From Neocallimastix lanati (nom. inval.) (Eukaryota > Neocallimastigomycota > Neocallimastigomycetes > Neocallimastigales > Neocallimastigaceae), in the NCBI GenBank assembly GCA_016946835.1, contig JACVTC010000235.1, forward strand, positions 1 through 57,500: a DNA stretch of 57,500 nucleotides, given 5' to 3'. Of the stretch, positions 1-9,210 are shown piece by piece. A model generated the notes under the pieces. That model did no database searches and was not told the origin of the DNA. It saw nothing but the letters and a program-made list of their open reading frames with translations. Position 1 is the stretch's first letter. Each line of letters begins with the position of its first letter. Made by a program: the position numbers and the translations under genes.

Positions 1-78
1 TTTTAACAGATTGTAATAAAAATTTAGCCAATTAAATAAATTCTTATTAGTAATATTTTAGATATTTTAAATAAATAA

Positions 79-131
<53 letters not shown>

Positions 132-213
132 TTTTATTAATATAAATGTATTTTATTTATATTGTTATAATTAAATTTTATATAATTAATTATAAAAATC
201 AATTTAAATTTAA

Positions 214-249
<36 letters not shown>

Positions 250-459
250 AAATAAAATGTAATTTAGTGGCAAGAACAACTTTTATGCCTTGAAAAAAAG
301 TATAAATAGTTGTAAATTTTGCTACTAATTTTTAAATATCATCAAAAAAAATAAAATAAATAAAATAAAATAAAATAATTTATAAATAAAAATAATAAAT
401 AAAAAAATAAAATTTGTGTTTCTTACTTTATTTTTATTTAATTCTCTAAAACCTTAACA
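1..459 (+). repeat. 5' LTR of Gypsy-1 copy 1, partial
   Basis: Matches the 3' half of the LTRs at 6844-7733 and 14118-15007, with differences mainly in poly-A length. It ends at CCTTAACA, six bases before the PBS. A TATAAATA box lies at 301-308. The rest of the LTR lies left of the window. Confidence 0.9.
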
Positions 460-497
460 TTTATATGGTGGAGATATCGGGGAATTAAATAGAAATA
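429..497 (+). promoter_or_regulatory. Primer-binding site between U5/leader inverted-repeat arms
   Basis: PBS-like TGGTGGAGATATCGGGG at 466-482 begins with the TGG expected opposite a tRNA CCA end. Arms 429-444 (in U5) and 482-497 (in the leader) are inverted repeats matching at 15 of 16 positions and would close a stem around the PBS. This resembles the U5-leader stem of retroviruses (family knowledge). The primer tRNA could not be identified by eye. Confidence 0.7.
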
Positions 498-544
498 ATA
501 GTAAATAACATAGATTTTTTTTTTAATTTTTTTTTATTTTATAT

Positions 545-1060
545 TGATAAACAAGTAAGTCGTTAATCCTTTGATTAACCTATGGCGCTTGTTTGATATA
601 TATATAAAAAAATTTTTTTTAAATAAGTAAAATTAAGATTCAAAAAAAAAAACAAATTTTGTAAAATTATAACAAGGAGCGGATAGAGCTCATACACAGT
701 GTATTCTCAGATAGCAACAAATTAACTCTATTCATAGTATGGTTATTGAATAGTAGTTAATTTGGAGATTAATTGGAAAGTAGACGAAGGTATTTGGTTA
801 CCGACCCGGTAATAATAGTTCAGCCTTCAACGTTTCAACACACGAAGGTGCGGGTACTTTCCAAGCACTGGCGAATAAGGAGCTTACGTCACCGAAGGCG
901 TAAGATTGTTTTTTTATATATATTTTTTTTACTTTTCTTTGTGCTAGTTATAAGGCACTTTATTATATAAAGTATCAGACTTTGGCTAACTTCGCCATTT
1001 AAATTTTTTTTATTTTTTTTTATTACTGATACTTTATTTGTTATATAATTCCTGTAATAG
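545..1060 (+). other. Structured, GC-richer leader RNA region of Gypsy-1 copy 1
   Basis: Non-coding leader with several perfect inverted repeats: 549-555/588-594 enclosing 562-568/573-579; 719-734 pairing with 747-763 through one bulged base; CTTACGTC/GGCGTAAG around 890-905; and a 12-bp pair 967-978/1026-1037 enclosing a smaller TGGC/GCCA stem. The density of stems in AT-rich surroundings suggests a folded RNA such as a packaging, dimerisation or translation element. Function is inferred. The only open frame here starts at TTG, so I do not call a protein. The leader continues to 1936. Confidence 0.5.
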
Positions 1061-1488
1061 AATCTTAATTTACTTTGAAAATATTGTGTTTTTAGTTAAT
1101 TTTTATTAGTTAATAAAAATATTATTGAATACTTTTAAAATTTTTTTTATTCCGTACATAGATTATCGGATTAAGTTTATCCTACATAGTAATTGGGCTA
1201 GTAGGCTCTGAACTGCTATATTTTATATTGAATATAGTAATCGTGGCACACGCGTGGCATGACATCATTAGGTAAGCTGCACGTCAGAACAGTGTGTACT
1301 ATCAGATTGTACGACAATAAAGATTATTTTTTGTGTTTAATAATTATAATTAATTAATAATTTTATTAGCTATAACAATACAATATTTATCGTTTAAAAA
1401 GAAAAATTTTTGAAAGGTGAAAATAATAAATAAAACTTTGCTTCTAAATTTATTACTACAAATATACTAAATTACAAAATTCAAGTGG

Positions 1489-1757
1489 TCGATAAAGATT
1501 TCGAGCTTGAAAAATATTCTATTAAGTTGTCGATAAAGATTTCGAACTTAAAATTATTCTATTAAGTTGTCGATAAAGATTTCGAACTTAAAATTATTTC
1601 ATTGAATTGTCGATAAAGATTTCGAACTTAAAATTATTCTATTAAGTTGTCGATAAAGATTTCGAACTTAAAATTATTCTTAAAAAAGTAGTCGAAAAGA
1701 ACCTCGTGCTTTATAATTTCTACTAAGTTGTCGATAAGGATTTCGAGCTTATACTTA
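1489..1757 (+). repeat. About 41-bp tandem repeats in the Gypsy-1 leader (copy 1)
   Basis: Five near-perfect units plus a degenerate sixth, each with TCGATAAAGATTTCGA followed by AACTTAAAATTATTC and a TTAAGTTG linker. The core TCGATAAAGATTTCGA has inverted-repeat character (TCGA...TCGA). The array lies 180 bp before the gag start and recurs at 8763-9031. Direct repeats just before gag could be enhancer, insulator or RNA-structure elements; this is inference. Confidence 0.8.
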
Positions 1758-1936
1758 CTAAAGAAAGCAAATAAAATTATTATTTTCAAAAATTACTAAG
1801 ATATATTGTTTTAAAATTTGATTCGATATTAAATTACTTGTTAAATTATATTTTTAAAGTTGGACTTTCAAATTTATTCGTATTTAATAACCTCGTTAAT
1901 TTATAATAAAAAAAAAAATTATTAACTAAAAACGAA

Positions 1937-2842
1937 ATGTCTACTAAAAGTACTTTAAGTTTTAAAGAATTAAAGAAAGAATTACGAGACATAGTGAAGC
2001 TTAGCAAGGACAATTTAGATATAAAGTCCTGGGCTACTGAATTAAAACTTTGGATCAAGATACAAGGTATCACAGATCCGGAAACAATATTTAATGCTTG
2101 TTTACTTACCAGCTCTGGTGAAGTACAACGCGTTATTGAAGATTTGGGAGAAGATAGTGATGATGAAAGTGATGATTCATCAGATGAAGAAGAAGATGAT
2201 GAAGAAGAAAATGTTGATGATGATAAATTTCCTTCTCTTGAAAAAATTATTTCAAGTCTTGAAAATTTTTACGGTATTAAAGAAGACCAAAATTTACTTC
2301 TTAAAGAACTTCGTGCAATGCGAATTAAAAGAAACGAAAAGATTAAAGACTTTAATGTAAGATATAGAACTTTGTACACTAAACTTGATAAAAAGAGAAG
2401 AAAGCGCATTGGTGTACTAGATTATATTGATTCTATTCAAAATAATTATGAAGCCTGGAAGAAATTATCCCTTAAAGATGATATAAGTATGGAGAAAGCT
2501 TTCAAAATTGCCGAGAAAGTAGATAGACTTTCTGTAAGGAACAATAATATTAATACCTATAATGTTAATAATTCCCAGCATAATCAAAATAATCAAAACA
2601 GTACTACTTCAAGACTTTATCCTAAAAGAAGAAACGAAACTTTCCAAACAAGTCAAACAAATAATAAACTGAAACCTCAAGATATTATAGAAGAATCAAC
2701 CCAGAAAATGAGAAATTTATCCGTTAAAACTTGCTTCTTCTGTAAGGAAGAAGGTCATTACTCATACTATTGCCCTCAATTAAATAAGATTATGGAAAAA
2801 AATAAAAAAGAAATATATTCCAAAAAGTCTTTAAACTTCTAA
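1937..2842 (+). CDS. gag: Gag polyprotein of Gypsy-1, copy 1
   Basis: A 301-residue structural protein that would form the virus-like particle and bind genomic RNA. Visible parts: Lys-rich N-terminal helix-forming region; a strongly acidic stretch around residues 70-97 (runs of D, E and S); a central helical capsid-like part; an Asn/Gln-rich linker around 205-245; and one CCHC zinc knuckle, C266-X2-C269-X4-H274-X4-C279, near the C-terminus. The zinc knuckle at the end of a first ORF followed by pol is typical of Ty3/Gypsy Gag. The ATG at 1937 is the first in frame and follows AAAACGAA. The stop at 2840-2842 lies three bases after the slippery heptamer that feeds ribosomes into pol. It is identical to the second copy at 9211-10116. 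Confidence 0.92.
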   Translation: MSTKSTLSFKELKKELRDIVKLSKDNLDIKSWATELKLWIKIQGITDPETIFNACLLTSSGEVQRVIEDLGEDSDDESDDSSDEEEDDEEENVDDDKFPSLEKIISSLENFYGIKEDQNLLLKELRAMRIKRNEKIKDFNVRYRTLYTKLDKKRRKRIGVLDYIDSIQNNYEAWKKLSLKDDISMEKAFKIAEKVDRLSVRNNNINTYNVNNSQHNQNNQNSTTSRLYPKRRNETFQTSQTNNKLKPQDIIEESTQKMRNLSVKTCFFCKEEGHYSYYCPQLNKIMEKNKKEIYSKKSLNF

Positions 2843-2882
2843 ATGGGAGCAGAAGCACTCCCAATGACAAAACAATAGCTTC
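2830..2882 (+). promoter_or_regulatory. -1 ribosomal frameshift signal: slippery TTTAAAC plus pseudoknot (copy 1)
   Basis: The heptamer T TTA AAC (2830-2836) is in the zero frame of gag, one codon before its TAA. After a 7-nt spacer, TGGGAG (2844-2849) pairs with CTCCCA (2858-2863). The loop segment GAAGC (2852-2856) pairs with GCTTC (2878-2882), giving an H-type pseudoknot with a 14-nt third loop. The -1 frame runs open from 2836 through the pol ATG at 3010 to 6825. TTTAAAC plus a pseudoknot is the canonical viral -1 frameshift architecture. Confidence 0.85.
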
Positions 2883-5800
2883 ATTAAATAATTTACAAAA
2901 TAATACTTTTACTAAGAATACTCCAATTGATAATAATTCCTTTAACGAAGAATCTGAAGAATCTGATTTTAGTGAGGATGATATCATTATAAATGCTGTA
3001 AAAAGAAAAATGAATGATAATAACAGCGAAAAAGAAGAAAATAATTCCAAGAAAGTACATAAAAGTTTAAAAGATAATCCACGTCCTTTTGCAACTCCTG
3101 CTTTAAGAAAGAAGAAAGAAAATGAGCTGCATAATAAACCAAATAAAGTTTATAAAAATCAAATACTTCCTTCAATTTTAACTCAACCAAATATTAACAA
3201 AGAAAAACAAAAAGAAAAGGAATTAAGAAATATGACAAGAGTAAGAGAAAGTAAAGAAGAAAACAACAATTATTCATCAAAAGGAAAGGAAAAAGTTGAA
3301 TCTGAAGATATACTTGTAATCGATAATGAAATAGAAGATCTAGAAATGAATAAAGATAATCAACAAAATAAAACTAATACTTTGGAAAAATTAATTTCAA
3401 CAAAAACTAAGGAAACTAATAATGGAAATACTCAATTAGTAAAAAGGAATATCAAAATGATGAATAATAAAGAACCTTACAATATTATGGATGATTTAAA
3501 TAATCTTAAATCCAGTATTACGATAGGTCAACTCTTGAATGCATGTCCTAAAATTCGTTCACAATTAACTCAAGGTTTAAAGTTAGAAAAGTCTAAAATA
3601 ATTGGAACTGTAGACAATGTAATAGCACGAACTTTATTAGTAAATAACTATGACCATAGCTACATAAGTAAAAGTAATGAAGTAGCCGAAGAAGACTTAG
3701 CAATGGTTGATGCAAGTGTTGACGGAGTACTAGGAAAACTTTTAATTGATTCTTGTAGTAACCTAAGCATCGTTACTAAGCAGTATTTTGATAAATTACC
3801 TGGTGAATATGAAACAGTTGGAAAAAGTCGTGGAAGAATCCAACTAGCAACACAAGATGAAGAATACTCGGAAGGAATTATTGTTCGATTACCAGTAAAA
3901 ATTAATAATTATGAATTTAATGCGGACTTTAGAATTATTGAGAAAGAAGACTCATTTTATGATATGTTAATAAACTTTAAAACTCAAATCGATCATTGTT
4001 TATTTATTCATCCAACCTTAAACAGTCTATGTAAACTTTTGTCAGAAAGTGAATACGAAGAAATAGCTAAAATAAATAATCAATATTATGATGAAGAAAG
4101 TATAATCTGCACTATTAGAAAAGTTGAAGAAACGAATAATGAAAAGGAAATTATAAAGGAATTAACTCCAATGGAATTTATTGAGAGTGATGAATTTTTA
4201 AGTACCTTAAATAAAGATTATAAAGAACAAATTATTAAAATTCTCAAAGAAATGATTGACATAGTTGCCACTTCAACAGAAGAACTAACTCCTTCTAAAC
4301 TTTCACCACATAAGATCCGTTTGAAAGCAAATGCAAAGCCAGTAAAATTAAGAAGTTATAGGTTAACTAAATTAAAATCAGATATCTTAAAAGAAGAACT
4401 TACAAAGCTTATTAAGAAAGGATTGATAGAACCATCCTGTTCAGAATGGTCATCTCCAGTAGTACTCATTCTAAAACACAATGGAAAGTGGCGCTTGTGC
4501 ATTGACTACCGAAAAGTCAATGATATGACAGAAAAAGATTCTTATTCAGTTCCATATATAGATGAAATTTTTGATAGTCTCGGAGGAGCTAAAATATTTA
4601 CAACTCTTGATTTATTTTCTGGTTTTCACCAAATCTTAATGGATGAAGAAAGCGTTGAAGTAACCACTTTCACTACTAAGTTTGGAAATTATCAATTTAA
4701 GGTTATGCCTTTTGGACTTACTGGAGCTCCCTCAACCTTCCAAAGAGAAATGAATAAAATTTTATTCCCTTTTATTGGTGAATTTGTTTATGTATTTATT
4801 GATGATGTTTTGATCTATTCAAAAAGTATCGAAGAACATTTAATTCATATTAAACAAGTATTAGAAGTATTTAAAGAAAACAAGTTAAAAATTAATATTG
4901 AAAAGTGCCATTTTCTTCAAACTGAAGTTGATGTATTAGGTCACAAACTTACTACTAAAGGATTAAGTCCCATGGAAAGTAAGATAACAGCTATTAAGAA
5001 GTGGGAAGCCCCTTCATCACTTCATGAATTAAGATCATTTTTAGGAGCAGTGGGATATTATCGTGATTTTATTCCTAAATATGCTCAAATTACCTCACCT
5101 TTATGTAAATTATTGAAAAAGAATACCAAATATGAATGGAATAAAGAACAACAAGAAAGCTTTGAACTCCTAAAAGAAAAATTAATCAATGCACCTATTC
5201 TAAAATTTCCGTCATTTGACAAACCTTTTATCATTAGAACTGATGCTTCGTATAATGGAATTGGTGGAGTTCTTTTACAAAAAGAAGAAGAAACCGGTAA
5301 GGAGCATCCAATACACTTTATAAGTAGAAGTTTAAAGAAAGCTGAAAAGAATTATGGTATTACCGATTTAGAAGGAACCGCTTTGTTTTACTGTATGACT
5401 AAATTTAAATCTTATATTGAAGGAAATCCATTACCTACAACTATTTACACAGATCATAAACCATTAGTTGGTTTATTTAAGAATAAAGAACCTTTGAATG
5501 CAAGGCAAACAAGATGGTGTCTAACCGCTAGTATGCTCGGAATTAATATAAAATATGAATCAGGCAAAAAGAATGTGTTAGCTGATGCTCTTTCAAGAAT
5601 GAAAAGTAAGGAAGAGAGAAAGATATTATTAACAAAAATTACTAATGGAAATAATGAAGAATTATTATCTAAAGTTATAAAGGAATTTATTAATGAAAAG
5701 TTTACTGTTATTGATGGTGAAGATTATTTTATCGACAATGGAAATTATAGAAAATTAATAACGGACGAAAATGAAAGGTTTAAATTAATTTTAGAAGCTC

Positions 5801-6825
5801 ATAATATTGGCCACGAAGGATATTACAAAACATATCAAAGACTTAAGAAAAACTTTTATTGGAATCATATGATTAAAGATATCAAAAGAATTGTTAGTAA
5901 TTGTGAAAAATGCCAGTTAAATCGTCCTCAACCATATCCAGAACCAACCGAAAACCATCCAACTAAAGTGGAGGGTCCCTTTGTGCATTTAGGATTAGAT
6001 ATTATAGGACCGTTACCAAAAACAAGAAATAATAATCAATATATTATAGTAACTGTTGATTACTTTACCAAATGGGTTGAAGCCGAACCCACTGAAAACA
6101 TAACTTCCTCTGATATAATTAAATTTTTAATAAACGTTTTTGCAAGACATGGTGTGCCTCAAGTTATTACTACAGATAATGGAGTCCAATTCACTTCTGA
6201 TATGACTAAAATCTTTCTTGATCTTTATGATGTTTATGTAAAATTCATAGCTACCTATCACCCTGAATCCAATGGTCTCACTGAAAACCGAAATAAAGAA
6301 ATTGGAAAATTACTTCGTTTATTAGGAAGGAAAAATCAAGATTGGGATGAAGTTTTACCTTCTGCTTTATGGGCACTTCGAACTACCAAAAACACAGCTA
6401 CCGGACATTCTAGTTTTGAATTAGTATATGGAAGAGAAGACCAACAGCCTTATGATATAGCCATAAGAACAATTGAAAATGCAGGTAAATCGTATGATGA
6501 AATTTTAATGGAAAAATTTGTTCGTCATTATCAATGGACTAGAGAAGCATGCGAAAATGTGAAGAATGCTAACAAGTATTGGGCAACAAGACGAGAAGAA
6601 CAAATAAGTATGAAAAAAGGAAAAGAATTAAAAGCTGGTGATCTTGTTCTTGTTAGAAACTTTAGCCGCACTAAGCTAGAACCATATTACAATGGACCAT
6701 TTAAAATTTTAAAAATTCAATTCAACACGGCAACCTTAATCGATCAGAAAACTGGGAAACAACTCGATAGGAATGTTCATTTTAAAAATTTAGTAAAGTT
6801 TAACTCCGCTTACAGAGAAGCTTGA
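2836..6825 (+). CDS. pol: Pol polyprotein (protease, RT, RNase H, integrase) of Gypsy-1, copy 1
   Basis: Probably made as a roughly 1629-residue Gag-Pol fusion by -1 frameshifting at 2836. An internal ATG at 3010 would give 1271 residues, which I number here. A Lys/Glu/Asn-rich spacer (1-225) precedes the retropepsin-like protease with catalytic Asp247 in IDSCS (families usually have DSG or DTG). The reverse transcriptase spans about 420-630, with Asp598-Asp599 in FIDD instead of the usual YxDD. RNase H follows, with Asp745 in RTDAS. Integrase has an HHCC zinc finger (H931, H935, C965, C968), the DD35E triad D997, D1056, E1092, and a C-terminal GPF module around YNGPFKIL. No chromodomain follows. 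No frameshift or premature stop is visible. Confidence 0.93.
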   Translation, partial: LLNGSRSTPNDKTIASLNNLQNNTFTKNTPIDNNSFNEESEESDFSEDDIIINAVKRKMNDNNSEKEENNSKKVHKSLKDNPRPFATPALRKKKENELHNKPNKVYKNQILPSILTQPNINKEKQKEKELRNMTRVRESKEENNNYSSKGKEKVESEDILVIDNEIEDLEMNKDNQQNKTNTLEKLISTKTKETNNGNTQLVKRNIKMMNNKEPYNIMDDLNNLKSSITIGQLLNACPKIRSQLTQGLKLEKSKIIGTVDNVIARTLLVNNYDHSYISKSNEVAEEDLAMVDASVDGVLGKLLIDSCSNLSIVTKQYFDKLPGEYETVGKSRGRIQLATQDEEYSEGIIVRLPVKINNYEFNADFRIIEKEDSFYDMLINFKTQIDHCLFIHPTLNSLCKLLSESEYEEIAKINNQYYDEESIICTIRKVEETNNEKEIIKELTPMEFIESDEFLSTLNKDYKEQIIKILKEMIDIVATSTEELTPSKLSPHKIRLKANAKPVKLRSYRLTKLKSDILKEELTKLIKKGLIEPSCSEWSSPVVLILKHNGKWRLCIDYRKVNDMTEKDSYSVPYIDEIFDSLGGAKIFTTLDLFSGFHQILMDEESVEVTTFTTKFGNYQFKVMPFGLTGAPSTFQREMNKILFPFIGEFVYVFIDDVLIYSKSIEEHLIHIKQVLEVFKENKLKINIEKCHFLQTEVDVLGHKLTTKGLSPMESKITAIKKWEAPSSLHELRSFLGAVGYYRDFIPKYAQITSPLCKLLKKNTKYEWNKEQQESFELLKEKLINAPILKFPSFDKPFIIRTDASYNGIGGVLLQKEEETGKEHPIHFISRSLKKAEKNYGITDLEGTALFYCMTKFKSYIEGNPLPTTIYTDHKPLVGLFKNKEPLNARQTRWCLTASMLGINIKYESGKKNVLADALSRMKSKEERKILLTKITNGNNEELLSKVIKEFINEKFTVIDGEDYFIDNGNYRKLITDENERFKLILEAHNIGHEGYYKTYQRLKKNFYWNHMIKDIKRIVSNCEKCQLNRPQPYPEPTENHPTKVEGPFVHLGLDIIGPLPKTRNNNQYIIVTVDYFTKWVEAEPTENITSSDIIKFLINVFARHGVPQVITTDNGVQFTSDMTKIFLDLYDVYVKFIATYHPESNGLTENRNKEIGKLLRLLGRKNQDWDEVLPSALWALRTTKNTATGHSSFELVYGREDQQPYDIAIRTIENAGKSYDEILMEKFVRHYQWTREACENVKNANKYWATRREEQISMKKGKELKAGDLVLVRNFSRTKLEPYYNGPFKILKIQFNTATLIDQKTGKQLDRNVHFKNLVKFNSAYREA

Positions 6826-6843
6826 GTCTTCGTCGGGGCATCT

Positions 6844-7344
6844 TGATAAGAATGTACTAAATAATGCATTCTTAATTAAATCTACGATTTATTTCTAATA
6901 CATTATGTGTACATTATTATTTTTGTACTTTAATAAATTTTTAAATTCAAAGATTAAAAATTAGATCAAAAATTATATTAAACTTTATAATTTTTATATT
7001 AAATCTTATATTAATAGTAATATTTTTATATATTTAAAACTTATATTAACAATATTAATAATAAATCTTATTTTTTTATTTTTATATTAATAATGAAAAT
7101 TTGTATTAATAATATTTTTATATATTGATAATTAAAAATTTATATATTATATTTTAACTTTTATTATAAAATTTTATATCGAAATGTTTTATTTTATATT
7201 GAAAAATATTTTATTTTATTAAAAACCTTTATATTAGAATAGTATTTTTATTTTTATTTGAATATTTTAACAGATTGTAATAAAAATTTTAGCCAATTAA
7301 ATAAATTCTTATTAGTAATATTTTAGATATTTTTAAATAAATAA

Positions 7345-7397
<53 letters not shown>

Positions 7398-7488
7398 TTT
7401 TATTAATATTATAAATGTATTTTATTTATATTGTTATAATTAAATTTTATATAATTAATTATAAAAATCAATTTAAATTTAATAGTTT

Positions 7489-7520
<32 letters not shown>

Positions 7521-7733
7521 TAAATAAAATGTAATTTAGTGGCAAGAACAACTTTTATGCCTTGAAAAAAAGTATAAATAGTTGTAAATTTTGCTACTAA
7601 TTTTTAAATATCATCAAAAAAAATAAAATAAAATAAAATAAAATAAAATAAATTTATAAATAAAAATAATAAATAAAAAAATAAAATTTGTGTTTCTTAC
7701 TTTATTTTTATTTAATTCTCTAAAACCTTAACA
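6844..7733 (+). repeat. Shared middle LTR of the Gypsy-1 tandem
   Basis: 890 bp, TGATAAGAATG to CCTTAACA. It follows the G-rich tract CGGGGCA, the likely plus-strand primer region. The same GGGGCATC-TG arrangement precedes the LTR of the minus-strand Gypsy-2. It contains a poly-A run (about 7348-7395) and a second A-run before the promoter. Confidence 0.92.
7573..7580 (+). promoter_or_regulatory. TATA box in the Gypsy-1 LTR
   Basis: TATAAATA, 160 bp before the LTR end, in the expected U3/R position and identical in all three LTRs (also 301-308 and 14847-14854). This is the likely core promoter of the genomic RNA. Confidence 0.7.
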
Positions 7734-7771
7734 TTTATATGGTGGAGATATCGGGGAATTAAATAGAAATA
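7703..7771 (+). promoter_or_regulatory. PBS between U5/leader inverted-repeat arms, copy 2
   Basis: PBS at 7740-7756, arms 7703-7718 and 7756-7771; the same arrangement as in copy 1. Confidence 0.7.
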
Positions 7772-7818
7772 ATAGTAAATAACATAGATTTTTTTTTTAA
7801 TTTTTTTTTATTTTATAT

Positions 7819-8334
7819 TGATAAACAAGTAAGTCGTTAATCCTTTGATTAACCTATGGCGCTTGTTTGATATATATATAAAAAAAATTTTTTTTAAATA
7901 AGTAAAATTAAGATTCAAAAAAAAAAACAAATTTTGTAAAATTATAACAAGGAGCGGATAGAGCTCATACACAGTGTATTCTCAGATAGCAACAAATTAA
8001 CTCTATTCATAGTAGGTTATTGAATAGTAGTTAATTTGGAGATTAATTGGAAAGTAGACGAAGGTATTTGGTTACCGACCCGGTAATAATAGTTCAGCCT
8101 TCAACGTTTCAACACACGAAGGTGCGGGTACTTTCCAAGCACTGGCGAATAAGGAGCTTACGTCACCGAAGGCGTAAGATTGTTTTTTTTATATATATTT
8201 TTTTTACTTTTCTTTGTGCTAGTTATAAGGCACTTTATTATATAAAGTATCAGACTTTGGCTAACTTCGCCATTTAAATTTTTTTTATTTTTTTTTATTA
8301 CTGATACTTTATTTGTTATATAATTCCTGTAATA
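7819..8334 (+). other. Structured leader RNA region of Gypsy-1 copy 2
   Basis: Second copy of the stem-rich leader. The stems are preserved. Single-base changes against copy 1 fall in a loop (one T missing near 8015) and in T-runs, not in stems. The leader continues to 9210. Confidence 0.5.
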
Positions 8335-8762
8335 GAATCTTAATTTACTTTGAAAATATTGTGTTTTTAGTTAATTTTTATTAGTTAATAAAAATATTAT
8401 TGAATACTTTTAAAATTTTTTTTATTCCGTACATAGATTATCGGATTAAGTTTATCCTACATAGTAATTGGGCTAGTAGGCTCTGAACTGCTATATTTTA
8501 TATTGAATATAGTAATCGTGGCACACGCGTGGCATGACATCATTAGGTAAGCTGCACGTCAGACAGTGTGTACTATCAGATTGTACGACAATAAAGATTA
8601 TTTTTTGTGTTTAATAATTATAATTAATTAATAATTTTATTAGCTATAACAATACAATATTTATCGTTTAAAAAGAAAAATTTTTGAAAGGTGAAAATAA
8701 TAAATAAAACTTTGCTTCTAAATTTATTACTACAAATATACTAAATTACAAAATTCAAGTGG

Positions 8763-9031
8763 TCGATAAAGATTTCGAGCTTGAAAAATATTCTATTAAG
8801 TTGTCGATAAAGATTTCGAACTTAAAATTATTCTATTAAGTTGTCGATAAAGATTTCGAACTTAAAATTATTTCATTGAATTGTCGATAAAGATTTCGAA
8901 CTTAAAATTATTCTATTAAGTTGTCGATAAAGATTTCGAACTTAAAATTATTCTTAAAAAAGTAGTCGAAAAGAACCTCGTGCTTTATAATTTCTACTAA
9001 GTTGTCGATAAGGATTTCGAGCTTATACTTA
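8763..9031 (+). repeat. About 41-bp tandem repeats in the Gypsy-1 leader (copy 2)
   Basis: Same five-plus-one unit array as 1489-1757, with no unit gained or lost between copies. This supports a recent common origin. Confidence 0.8.
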
Positions 9032-9210
9032 CTAAAGAAAGCAAATAAAATTATTATTTTCAAAAATTACTAAGATATATTGTTTTAAAATTTGATTCGA
9101 TATTAAATTACTTGTTAAATTATATTTTTAAAGTTGGACTTTCAAATTTATTCGTATTTAATAACCTCGTTAATTTATAATAAAAAAAAAAATTATTAAC
9201 TAAAAACGAA

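Larger units (their letters stand above)
1..7733 (+). mobile_element. Ty3/Gypsy LTR retrotransposon Gypsy-1, copy 1 (5' LTR cut by window edge)
   Basis: Order: 3' part of the 5' LTR (1-459), PBS (466-482), 1.45-kb non-coding leader, gag, pol (PR-RT-RNaseH-IN), G-rich purine tract just before 6844, 3' LTR (6844-7733). PR-RT-RH-IN order with integrase last is diagnostic of Ty3/Gypsy (Metaviridae-type) elements. Everything recurs 7274 bp downstream, and the 3' LTR is also the 5' LTR of copy 2. Both reading frames are open, so the element looks young and potentially autonomous. Confidence 0.95.

Noticed and set aside
773-970. 65-residue open frame in the Gypsy-1 leader (and 8047-8277 in copy 2)
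   Set aside because: It starts at TTG, lies across strong RNA stems, and its 3' part changes frame between the two copies because of a single T indel. Better explained as structured non-coding leader.
1489-1757. Regularly spaced repeats as a CRISPR array
   Set aside because: Eukaryotic retrotransposon leader; the units are contiguous with near-identical 'spacers', and there are no cas genes.
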